Position numbers and translations under genes: made by a program. From NCBI RefSeq assembly GCF_900114035.1, contig NZ_FORP01000027.1:24612-88611 (forward strand): a stretch of DNA of 64,000 bases. Reading direction: 5' to 3'. This document shows positions 33,427-41,403 of the stretch, piece after piece; within the stretch, counting starts at the first letter, position 1, and every line of letters begins with the position of its first letter. Source of the DNA: Amycolatopsis sacchari. GTDB lineage: Bacteria; Actinomycetota; Actinomycetes; Mycobacteriales; Pseudonocardiaceae. Below the pieces are notes generated by a model. The model ran no database searches, had not been told where the DNA came from, and saw nothing but the letters and a program-made list of their open reading frames with translations.

Positions 33427-33595
33427 GCTCGCGAAGCTACAAGACGATTCATCGGGAACGGTAATCGATCCGCATCGTGAAACGTCGTTGGACATCCCCG
33501 GCGTGCGCCGCGCATGATCGGGGTGTGCAGCAGCCTCCCCGGCCCGGCTGCGCGCCTCCTCGCGTTCTCCGTCCCCGCGGCAGAAACGGATCGTC

Positions 33596-34951
33596 ATGCC
33601 CCGTCGCACCCTCAAGCTGGGCGCCGTGCTCCTCGGCGTCGGCGGCCCCGGCCAGCACAACACCTGGCTCCACCCCGAGATCCCCGGCGACGCCAGCGTC
33701 GACGTCCACTGGTACATCGCCCGCGCCCGGGCCGCGGAGGCCGCCGGCTTCGACCTGGTGTTCATTGTGGACAGCCAGTTCATCACGGAGAACTCGCCGC
33801 ACCACTACCTGAGCAGGCTGGAACCGCTGACCCTGCTGTCCGCGATCGCGGTGCACACCAGCCGCATCGGCCTCGTCGGGACGCTCACGACGTCCTACAA
33901 CGAGCCGTTCAACGTCGCGCGCCGCCTGTACTCGCTGGACCACATCAGCGGGGGCCGCGCGGGGTGGAACGTGGTCACGAGCGGCGACGCTGGTACCGCG
34001 GGCAACTACAGCCGCGACGAGCACTACGACTACCCGACCCGGTACGGGCGGGCGCTGGAGCACGTCCAGGTGGTGCGGGGGCTGTGGGATTCCTATGAGG
34101 ACGGTGCCTTCCCCCGTGACAAGGAGACCGGCGTCTTCTTCGACCCGGACCGGCAGCACGCGCTCAACCACAAGGGCGAGTACTTCTCCGTGGCAGGCCC
34201 GCTCAACCTCGAACGCTCCCCGCAGGGCCAACCCGTGATCTTCCAGGCCGGCGACTCCGAGGAGGGCCGGGACCTCGGCGCCGCGGTCGGCGAGGTGATC
34301 TTCACCCACGCCGCTTCGCTGGAGCAGGCGAAGGCATTCCGCACCGAGCTGCGGGAACGCGCGGCGGCGAAGGGCCGTGACCCGGAGGGTTTGCTGACGC
34401 TGCCGGGCATCCAGGTGGTCATCGCCGACACGGACGAAGAAGCCAGGGCGAAGGAGGACGCCAGGCTCGGCACCAAGAGCTTCGACCGGGCGCTCCGGGA
34501 ACTCGGCCGTCCCTTCGGCTGGCACGACTTCACCCGGTACGACCTGGACGCGCCGTTCCCCGACGTCCGCGCCGACGCGCAACGCAGTTTCCGCACCCAG
34601 GCCGAGGCGATCACGAAACTGGCCAGGGACAACGGTTTCACGCTCCGCCAGGTCGTCGAGCACCTCAACGCCTCCGCGCGCTCGGCGTTCGTCGGCTCCC
34701 CGGAGACGGTGGCCGACACGATCGAGCGCTGGTTCGAGGAGGGCGCCCTCGACGGGGTCAACATCACCGTCAACGCGCCGAGTGAGTTCGCGCTGTTCAC
34801 CGACCGGGTCCTGCCGATCCTCCGCGAGCGCGGCGTCGTGCGCCGCGAGTACGAATCCACCACGCTGCGCGGAAACCTCGGCCTGCCGGTGCCCGAAAAC
34901 CGGTACACCGCCGCCCGCCGAGCCGCCGAGCCCGCGGCGCTCGCGCCGTGA
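33596..34951 (+). CDS. FMNH2-dependent monooxygenase, NtaA/SnaA/DszA family (copy 1)
   Basis: This 451-residue flavin-dependent luciferase-like monooxygenase belongs to the NtaA/SoxA/DszA group. Typical segments are HWYIARARAAEAAGFDLVFIVD (read as two parts), HHYLSRLEPLTLLSAIA, DHISGGRAGWNVVTS, NYSRDEHYDYPTRYGRA and PVIFQAGDSEEGRDL. Family members oxidise nitrilotriacetate, EDTA, pristinamycin or dibenzothiophene sulfone using FMNH2 from a separate reductase. The gene opens the unit, with the solute-binding protein gene starting 32 bp after its stop. A close paralogue lies at 40063-41403. The substrate is not known. Confidence 0.9.
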   Translation: MPRRTLKLGAVLLGVGGPGQHNTWLHPEIPGDASVDVHWYIARARAAEAAGFDLVFIVDSQFITENSPHHYLSRLEPLTLLSAIAVHTSRIGLVGTLTTSYNEPFNVARRLYSLDHISGGRAGWNVVTSGDAGTAGNYSRDEHYDYPTRYGRALEHVQVVRGLWDSYEDGAFPRDKETGVFFDPDRQHALNHKGEYFSVAGPLNLERSPQGQPVIFQAGDSEEGRDLGAAVGEVIFTHAASLEQAKAFRTELRERAAAKGRDPEGLLTLPGIQVVIADTDEEARAKEDARLGTKSFDRALRELGRPFGWHDFTRYDLDAPFPDVRADAQRSFRTQAEAITKLARDNGFTLRQVVEHLNASARSAFVGSPETVADTIERWFEEGALDGVNITVNAPSEFALFTDRVLPILRERGVVRREYESTTLRGNLGLPVPENRYTAARRAAEPAALAP

Positions 34952-34983
34952 CCGAGCCCGATCCCCACGCTGGAAGGTCCGCC

Positions 34984-36504
34984 ATGCCCGTCCCCGCCCG
35001 CCGCTTCCGCGGCACACTCGCCCTCGCGCTCGCCGCCGCGCTCACCGCCGTCCTCACCGCGTGCGGTGGGGCGGCAGGCTCGGCCGGTGGCGCGACGCTG
35101 AAGTGGGCCAGCTCGTACTTCCCGACGCACTGGGACCCCGTGGTTTCCGGCAGCGGCGCCCAGTTCCGGGAACTGGCGCTGGTGTACGCCTCCCTGACCC
35201 GCACCGACGAGCAGGGCCGCGCCGTACCGGACCTCGCGCAGGGCTGGGAGTACAACGCCGCCGGCGACCAGGTCACCTTCCACGTCCGGCCGGGACTGAA
35301 GTTCAGCGACGGCGAGCCGGTCGACGGCGCCGCGGTCAAGGCGGCCATCGACCGGGCGAAGAACCAGAAGAACTCCGCGTTGTTCGGTGACCTCACGTCC
35401 ATCGAGGCGGTCACCGCGAACGGGCTCGACGTCGTCGTGCGGCTGACCCAGGTGGACCACCAGATCCCGCAGCTGCTGGGGGAGCGGGTGCTGCAGATCG
35501 CCAGCCCCAAGGCCGCCGCGGACCCGGCGAAGCTCGACCAGAACCCGGTCGGCGCGGGCCCGTTCGTCGTCACCCAGCTGATCCCCGGCACCAAGGTCGT
35601 GCTGAAGAAGAACCCGGACTACTGGGACGCGAAGAACATCCACATCGACTCCGTGGAACTGACCTCCGCGCCGGACGCCTCGACCGTCGTTTCGGGCCTG
35701 CGGACGGGCGTGTACAACTTCGCCGACATCGCCCCGAGCCAGGCCGACGCGGCGAAGAAGGCCGGGCTCGACGTGTTCGTGCTGCCCGGGTTCAACGCGT
35801 CGAACATCAGCCTCAACATCAACAAGGCGCCGTTCACCAACGACAAGGTCGTGGACGCCGTGCGCTACGCGGTCAACCGGCAGGAGTTCGTCGACAAGCT
35901 GACCTTCGGCTACGGCTCGGCCACCGACCAGCCCTTCCCCGAGGGCTACGTCGCCTACGACCCGCAGTCGAAGAACCGCTACCCCTACGACCCGGAGAAG
36001 TCGCGGCAGCTGCTCGCCGAGGCCGGGTACCGGCCCGGCGACATCAAGCTCGACCTGGTGATCGACAAGGCCGATCCCGCCGCCGAGATCGTCCAGTCCC
36101 AGCTCGCCGCGGTGGGGATCACGGTCGACATCAAGGTGAACAAGAACTGGGCGACGCCGTTCTTCGCCAAGGACCTGACGTTCTCCCTCTACGGCACCAC
36201 CGGCCGCGACTCCGCGCTGCAGACCCTGACCGCCCACTTCGGACCGAACGGCCCGCTCAACCTCAGCACGCCCTACGAACCCGCCGGGTTCGAGGACGCC
36301 GTGGCCAAGGTGCGGCAGACCCCGCTCGACTCGCCGGACTACCCGTCGGTGCTGCAGGCCGCGACCCGCGTCGGCCTGCAGAGCAAGGCGCTGGTGTTCA
36401 CCTACTCCTCGCCCAACCTGTTCGCCAAGAGCACGGCGATCTCGGCGCTGCCGCGCAACCCCGCGCACCTCGACTGGACGGGGGTGACGATCGGTGGTCG
36501 CTGA
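34984..36504 (+). CDS. ABC importer substrate-binding lipoprotein, family 5 (Opp/Dpp/Epp type)
   Basis: This 506-residue lipoprotein has a signal peptide and lipobox TAVLTACGG (Cys27). The mature part is a family 5 solute-binding protein; FDVRPGLKFSDGEPV-like and GAGPFVVTQLIPG segments are seen. ATG 34984 follows GGAAGG; a GTG at 34948 overlapping the monooxygenase stop is less likely because it would bury the signal peptide. Members bind peptides, nickel, sugars or, in EppA, EDTA complexes. Its end overlaps the first permease gene by 11 bp. It presumably captures the compound that the flanking oxygenases attack. Confidence 0.9.
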   Translation: MPVPARRFRGTLALALAAALTAVLTACGGAAGSAGGATLKWASSYFPTHWDPVVSGSGAQFRELALVYASLTRTDEQGRAVPDLAQGWEYNAAGDQVTFHVRPGLKFSDGEPVDGAAVKAAIDRAKNQKNSALFGDLTSIEAVTANGLDVVVRLTQVDHQIPQLLGERVLQIASPKAAADPAKLDQNPVGAGPFVVTQLIPGTKVVLKKNPDYWDAKNIHIDSVELTSAPDASTVVSGLRTGVYNFADIAPSQADAAKKAGLDVFVLPGFNASNISLNINKAPFTNDKVVDAVRYAVNRQEFVDKLTFGYGSATDQPFPEGYVAYDPQSKNRYPYDPEKSRQLLAEAGYRPGDIKLDLVIDKADPAAEIVQSQLAAVGITVDIKVNKNWATPFFAKDLTFSLYGTTGRDSALQTLTAHFGPNGPLNLSTPYEPAGFEDAVAKVRQTPLDSPDYPSVLQAATRVGLQSKALVFTYSSPNLFAKSTAISALPRNPAHLDWTGVTIGGR

Positions 36505-37507
36505 AGCCGTCGTCCCCGTGACCGGCTGGGGCACCACCCTCCGCCGCACCGGCGGTCAGGTGCTGGCGACGCTGGCGCGGTCGGTCGCGATCTTCGTGCC
36601 GGTGTTCTTCGTCGGCACGTTCGTGACCTTCGCGCTGCGGGGCCTGAGCGGGCTCAGCCCCGCGCGGATCCAGCTGGGCGAGGACGCGACCCCGCAGGCG
36701 ATCGCGCAGATCGAGAGCCAGTGGGGCCTGGACCGGCCGTTCCTGGCGCAGTACTGGAGCTGGTTCACCGGCGTGCTGCACGGCGACCTCGGCACGAGCT
36801 GGTCCAACGGCGCCGACGTCGCGACCATGATCGGCCTCGGGCTGGGGGTCAGCGTGTCGGTCGCGGTCCTCGCCCTCGTGCTCGGGGTGTCGCTGGGGTT
36901 CGTGCTCGGCACGGTGGCCGCCCTGCGCCGCACGACGTGGGTGGACCGCGTGATCACCGGGTTCGTCACCGTGGTCTCGGTGATGCCGGCGTTCGTGGTC
37001 GGCATCGTGCTCGTCGAGATCTTCGCGGTGGGGCTGGGCTGGCTGCCCTCCGCCGGCTACGCCCCGGCGGCGGACGGGATCGGCCCGTGGCTCGCGCACA
37101 TCATCCTGCCCGCGCTGGCGCTGAGCTTCGACATCGTGGCCGACGTGGCGCGGCAGCTGCGGACCGGGCTGGTCAGCGCTTACCGGGAGAACTACGTGCT
37201 CGGGGCCGTGGTGCGCGGGCTGAGCCCGCGGCGGATCTTCTTCCGGCACGTGCTGCGCAACGGCGTCGGCCCCGCGCTGGCGACGCTCGGGGTGCGGTTC
37301 CCCATCCTGATCGGCCAGTCGGTCGTCGCGGAGTGGATCTTCGGCCTGCAGGGTTTCGGCCGGTTCGCCAACGACTCCGCCCAGGCCGGTGACGTGCCCG
37401 CGGTCCAGGGCGTGCTGGTCGTGTCGGTCGTGCTGGTGGTGGCCTTCAACCTGGTCGTGAACGTCGTACTCGGCCGGGTCGCGCCGGCCGCGCGGAGAGG
37501 GGTGTGA
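36494..37507 (+). CDS. ABC importer permease 1 (DppB/OppB-like)
   Basis: This 337-residue permease has six predicted transmembrane helices. Its N-terminal part (FVGTFVTFALRGLSGLSPA) and its EAA loop near SAYRENYVLGAVVRGLSPRRIFFRHVLRN are typical of DppB. GTG 36494 lies inside the end of the binding-protein gene, an 11-bp overlap indicating coupled translation. The stop overlaps the second permease start by 4 bp. Together with permease 2 it forms the translocation channel. Confidence 0.92.
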   Translation: MVAEAVVPVTGWGTTLRRTGGQVLATLARSVAIFVPVFFVGTFVTFALRGLSGLSPARIQLGEDATPQAIAQIESQWGLDRPFLAQYWSWFTGVLHGDLGTSWSNGADVATMIGLGLGVSVSVAVLALVLGVSLGFVLGTVAALRRTTWVDRVITGFVTVVSVMPAFVVGIVLVEIFAVGLGWLPSAGYAPAADGIGPWLAHIILPALALSFDIVADVARQLRTGLVSAYRENYVLGAVVRGLSPRRIFFRHVLRNGVGPALATLGVRFPILIGQSVVAEWIFGLQGFGRFANDSAQAGDVPAVQGVLVVSVVLVVAFNLVVNVVLGRVAPAARRGV

Positions 37508-38382
37508 CGGTGGTACGGCGCGTGTTCTCGCTCGGCTCCGGCCGGCTGGCCGCCGGGATCCTGCTCGTGATCGCGCTGCTGGCGGTGCTCGGTCCGCTGC
37601 TCGCGCCGCAGGACCCGCTCGCCACCAGTGCCGACACGCTCGCGGGCCCGTCCGGCGCGCACTGGCTGGGCACCGACAACCTCGGCCGGGACGTGTTCAG
37701 CCGGCTGCTCGAAGGCTCCCGGCTCAGCGTGCTCGGCTCGCTCGAGGTCGCCGCGATGGCGCTCGTGGTCGGCGCGGTGCCCGGCATCCTCTCGGTCTAC
37801 CTGGGCCGGGTGTTCGAATGGCTGACGCTGCGCCTGGCCGACACGCTGGTGGCGCTGCCGTTCCTGCTGTTCGCGGTGGCGGTGACGGCGTTGCTGGGCA
37901 ACGGGATCACCCAGGCGATGCTGGTGACCGGCGTGCTCGTGTCGCCGCTGTTCTACCGCGTGGCCAGGGCGGCCACGCTGACGGTCGCGCGGTCGCAGTA
38001 CGTCGAGGCCGCGCAGATCGCCGGGGCCCCGCTCGGCTGGATCGTCCGGCGGCACGTGTGGGTCAAGGTGCTGCCCGCGATCGGGGTCGTGCTCGCCCAC
38101 ACCGTCGGCGTCGGCTTCATCGTCGTGTCCAGCCTGAGTTTCCTCGGCATCGGGGTGCAGCCGCCGACACCGACGTGGGGCGGCCTGCTCGCTTCCGACC
38201 TCGGCTACCTCGACTACCAGCCCTGGGCCCCGTTCGTCCCGGCACTGCTGATCATGCTCACGGTGTGGGCGTGCAACCTGCTCGCCGACGCCATCCGTGA
38301 CGTGTCCGGCGAAGCCGGGCGGGCGCTGACCGAAACCCGCAGGGTCCGGGCCTCCCGGGCCGCCGCCGGAGGTGTGTCATGA
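37504..38382 (+). CDS. ABC importer permease 2 (DppC/OppC-like)
   Basis: This 292-residue permease of the DppC type has an N-terminal helix, then a periplasmic segment with HWLGTDNLGRDVFSRLL, the family hallmark, and an EAA loop at YVEAAQIAGAPLGWIVRRH. Start GTG 37504 overlaps the previous stop and ATG 38379 of the next gene overlaps this stop, each by 4 bp. It pairs with the DppB-like subunit in the membrane. Confidence 0.93.
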   Translation: MTVVRRVFSLGSGRLAAGILLVIALLAVLGPLLAPQDPLATSADTLAGPSGAHWLGTDNLGRDVFSRLLEGSRLSVLGSLEVAAMALVVGAVPGILSVYLGRVFEWLTLRLADTLVALPFLLFAVAVTALLGNGITQAMLVTGVLVSPLFYRVARAATLTVARSQYVEAAQIAGAPLGWIVRRHVWVKVLPAIGVVLAHTVGVGFIVVSSLSFLGIGVQPPTPTWGGLLASDLGYLDYQPWAPFVPALLIMLTVWACNLLADAIRDVSGEAGRALTETRRVRASRAAAGGVS

Positions 38383-39236
38383 CCAGTCTCGCCGAAACCC
38401 CCGCCGTGACCGGGGTGGCGGAACCGGTGCTGGCCGTGCGTGACGTGCGCGTCACGGCGCTGGCGGAGGGCCGGGAGATCGTGAAGGGGGTGAGTTTCGA
38501 GCTCACCCCGGGCAGGACCGTCGGCATCGTGGGGGAGTCGGGCAGCGGCAAGACCATGACCTGCCGCGCGGTGCTCGGCATCCTGCCGGACCACGTCGAG
38601 GTCACCGGCGGCTCCGTGCACCTCGCCGGTGCCGACGTCTCGTCCCTCACCTCCGCGCAGTGGACTGCGTTGCGTGGTTCGACGATCAGCGCGGTGTTCC
38701 AGGACCCGGCGTCCTACCTCAACCCGTCCATCCCGGTGGGGCCGCAGATCGCCGAGGTGCTCCGGGTGAAGAAGGGGCTCCGGCGCCGGGAGGCCCGCGC
38801 CCGCGCGCTCGACCTGCTCGTGGCGGTGCACCTGCGGAACCCCGCGCTGGTGTACACCCAGTACCCGTTCGAACTGTCCGGCGGGATGCTCCAGCGGATC
38901 CTCATCGCGGCGGCCATCGCGGCCGGTCCGAGGGTGCTCATAGCCGACGAAGCGACCACCGCGCTCGACGTGACCGTGCAGGCGGAGATCCTCGACCTGC
39001 TCGCGGAGCTGCGGGAGCGCACCGGCCTCGCGCTGGTCGTCGTCTCGCACGACCTGGCGGTCGTCGCGCAGCTCTGCGACGAGGTGCTGGTGATGCGCGA
39101 GGGCGAGGTGGTCGAGCAGGGCCCCACAGCGCGGGTGCTGCACCGCCCTCGCCACGAGTACACGCGCCTGCTCATCGCGGAGCACGAGCAGTACGGGCTG
39201 GACGCCTTCTTCGGCAGGACGGAGGCCGGGCGGTGA
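38379..39236 (+). CDS. ABC importer ATPase 1 (DppD/OppD-like)
   Basis: This 285-residue ATPase has Walker A GESGSGKTM near residue 50, Q-loop VFQDPASYLNP, signature LSGGMLQR and Walker B VLIADEATTALD. The usual oligopeptide-transporter signature reads GMRQR, and M-L-Q-R here is a mild variant. The H-loop is in VSHDLAVVAQL. It is translationally coupled on both sides by 4-bp overlaps. It works as a heterodimer with the DppF-like protein. Confidence 0.92.
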   Translation: MTSLAETPAVTGVAEPVLAVRDVRVTALAEGREIVKGVSFELTPGRTVGIVGESGSGKTMTCRAVLGILPDHVEVTGGSVHLAGADVSSLTSAQWTALRGSTISAVFQDPASYLNPSIPVGPQIAEVLRVKKGLRRREARARALDLLVAVHLRNPALVYTQYPFELSGGMLQRILIAAAIAAGPRVLIADEATTALDVTVQAEILDLLAELRERTGLALVVVSHDLAVVAQLCDEVLVMREGEVVEQGPTARVLHRPRHEYTRLLIAEHEQYGLDAFFGRTEAGR

Positions 39237-40048
39237 TCCTGCGGATCAGTGACCTGGAAGTCCACTATGGACACCGCAGGCGGCGGCGCGCGGTGCTGTC
39301 CGGGGTGTCGCTGAGCGTGTCCCCGGGCGAGATCGTCGGCATCGTCGGCGAGACCGGCTCCGGCAAGTCCACGCTGGCCCGTGCCGTGCTCGGCCTGGTG
39401 CGGGCCTCGGCGGGGCGGATCGTCGTCGACGGCGAGGACGTGACCGGTTACCGAGCCCGCCAGTGGCGCTCGCTCCGCCGGCGCGGCGTGCTCCAGTACG
39501 TGTTCCAGGATCCGCTGCGAAGCCTGGACCCGGACCTGACCGTCCGGGACTCGCTCGTCGAACCGTTGCTGGTCAGCGGGGTTCCCCGGGCGGAGGCGGC
39601 GGAGCGCGCCAGGAAGTACCTGAGCCGGGTCCGCCTGGAGGAGGAGCTGCTGGACCGCCTGCCCGGCCGGCTTTCCGGCGGGCAACGGCAGCGCGTCGCC
39701 GTCGCCCGCGCGCTCGTCACCGAACCACGGCTGGTGATCCTCGACGAGCCCGTGAGCGCGCTGGACTCCGCCAACCGCGTGCAGATCCTCGAAATCGTGA
39801 AGGAGCTGCGGGCTTCGGGCGTCGCGTTCGTCTTCATCTCCCACGACCTCGGCTCGGTGGCCGGGATCGCGGACCGCATCGCCGTGCTGTACCAGGGAGA
39901 ACTGGTCGAGACCGGCCCCGCCCGCGCCGTCATCACCAGCCCGGAACACCCCTACACCCGCCTGCTCGTCAGCTCGGCGCCGACACTCCGGACGGCCTCG
40001 GCCGGGCGTGCGGAGCGCGACGCCCTGCGTGCGCTCCTGGACTCCTGA
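39233..40048 (+). CDS. ABC importer ATPase 2 (DppF/OppF-like)
   Basis: This 271-residue ATPase starts at GTG 39233, overlapping the previous stop by 4 bp; the longer frame from 38660 is a shadow. Walker A is GETGSGKST, the Q-loop VFQDPLRSLDP, the signature LSGGQRQR and Walker B LVILDEPVSALD. The C-terminal SPEHPYTRLLVSSAP motif is typical of oligopeptide-type ATPases. It completes a five-gene importer, after which the second NtaA-like monooxygenase follows 14 bp downstream. Confidence 0.93.
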   Translation: MILRISDLEVHYGHRRRRRAVLSGVSLSVSPGEIVGIVGETGSGKSTLARAVLGLVRASAGRIVVDGEDVTGYRARQWRSLRRRGVLQYVFQDPLRSLDPDLTVRDSLVEPLLVSGVPRAEAAERARKYLSRVRLEEELLDRLPGRLSGGQRQRVAVARALVTEPRLVILDEPVSALDSANRVQILEIVKELRASGVAFVFISHDLGSVAGIADRIAVLYQGELVETGPARAVITSPEHPYTRLLVSSAPTLRTASAGRAERDALRALLDS

Positions 40049-40062
40049 AGGGAATGACCGAA

Positions 40063-41403
40063 ATGAGCCGCAAAATCCACCTCGCCCTGCACCCCTACGG
40101 TGTGGGCGGCCCCGGCCAGCACGGTCTGTGGAAGGACCCGAGCATCGCGAAGAACGCCAGCATCGACATCCGCTACTACATCGAGCAGGCGCAAGCGGCC
40201 GAGCACGCGTTGTTCGACGCCCTGTTCATCGTGGACAGCCAGTTCATCAACGCCACCTACCCGCCGCACTACCTGAACCGGCTCGAACCGCTGACGCTGC
40301 TGTCCGCCGTCGCCACCCACACCACCCACGTCGGTCTGGTCGGCACGGCGAGCTCGACCTACAACTCCCCGTTCAACCTGGCCCGCCGGTTCGCCTCGCT
40401 GGACCACATCAGCGGCGGGCGCGCGGGTTGGAACGTCGTCACCAGCTTCGACACCGGCACCAGCCGGAACTACGGCCTGGACGAGCACCTCGACTACGCC
40501 ACCCGCTACGGCCGCGCGCTCGAAGCGGTGCAGGTGATCCGCGGGCTGTGGGACTCCTATGAGGACGATGCCTTCCCCGCGGACGTGGAGCGCGGGGTGT
40601 TCCTCGACCCGGAGAAGCTGCACGCGCTCAACCACGTCGGCGAGCACTTCCGCGTGGCCGGCCCGCTCAACCTGTCCCGCTCGCCGCAGGGTCAGCCGGT
40701 GATCTTCCAGGCCGGGGTGTCGGAGGAAGGGCGCAACCTGGCCGCGCAGGTGGCCGAAGGCATCTACGCGCCGGGAGGGTCGTTCGAGGAGGCGAAGGCC
40801 TACTACGCCGACATCAAGCGGCGTACCGCCGCGGCGGGCCGGAACCCCGACCACATCAAGATCTTCATCCACGGCGGTCCGGTCGTGCGCGGCACGGACT
40901 CCGACGCGGAGCGCCGGGCCCGCGAGATCTTCGACGAGGACAACGATTTCGACGCGAGCCTGGCGTTGCTGGGCCGGGCTTTCGGCGCCCACGACTTCAG
41001 CCAGTACGACCTGGACGCCCCGTTCCCCGACGTGGCGCACCTGGCGGAGCGGGGCGGCCGCACGGGTGCGGCGAAGATCATCGAGCGGGCGCGGGCCGGC
41101 GGGCTGACCCTGCGCCAGGTGGTCCAGACCTTTCAGGAGTACCGGCGGTCGCCGTTCGTCGGTGCGCCCGGCACGGTCGCCGACACCATCGAGCGGTGGT
41201 TCGCGGCGGGCACCTTCGACGGCATCAACCTCGCCTTCCGCAACAACGAGGACCTGACGTGGTTCGTCGACTCGGTGGTGCCGCTGCTGCAGGAGCGCGG
41301 CCTGTTCCGCACCGAGTACACGGGCAGCACCCTGCGCGAGCACCTCGGCCTGCCGTTCCCCGTCAACCGCCACACCCGTGAGCGCAACCTGGTCGGTGCC
41401 TGA
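40063..41403 (+). CDS. FMNH2-dependent monooxygenase, NtaA/SnaA/DszA family (copy 2)
   Basis: This 446-residue paralogue of the monooxygenase at 33596-34951 shares FIVDSQFI, HYLNRLEPLTLLSAVA, DHISGGRAGWNVVTS and RGLWDSYEDDAFP-type blocks. ATG 40063 is chosen because the Shine-Dalgarno AAGGGA at 40048-40053 is 9 bp away, whereas ATG 40054 directly abuts it. The stop and the next start overlap by one base. Two copies flanking one importer suggest either sequential oxidations or two related substrates. No flavin reductase gene is adjacent. Confidence 0.9.
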   Translation: MSRKIHLALHPYGVGGPGQHGLWKDPSIAKNASIDIRYYIEQAQAAEHALFDALFIVDSQFINATYPPHYLNRLEPLTLLSAVATHTTHVGLVGTASSTYNSPFNLARRFASLDHISGGRAGWNVVTSFDTGTSRNYGLDEHLDYATRYGRALEAVQVIRGLWDSYEDDAFPADVERGVFLDPEKLHALNHVGEHFRVAGPLNLSRSPQGQPVIFQAGVSEEGRNLAAQVAEGIYAPGGSFEEAKAYYADIKRRTAAAGRNPDHIKIFIHGGPVVRGTDSDAERRAREIFDEDNDFDASLALLGRAFGAHDFSQYDLDAPFPDVAHLAERGGRTGAAKIIERARAGGLTLRQVVQTFQEYRRSPFVGAPGTVADTIERWFAAGTFDGINLAFRNNEDLTWFVDSVVPLLQERGLFRTEYTGSTLREHLGLPFPVNRHTRERNLVGA

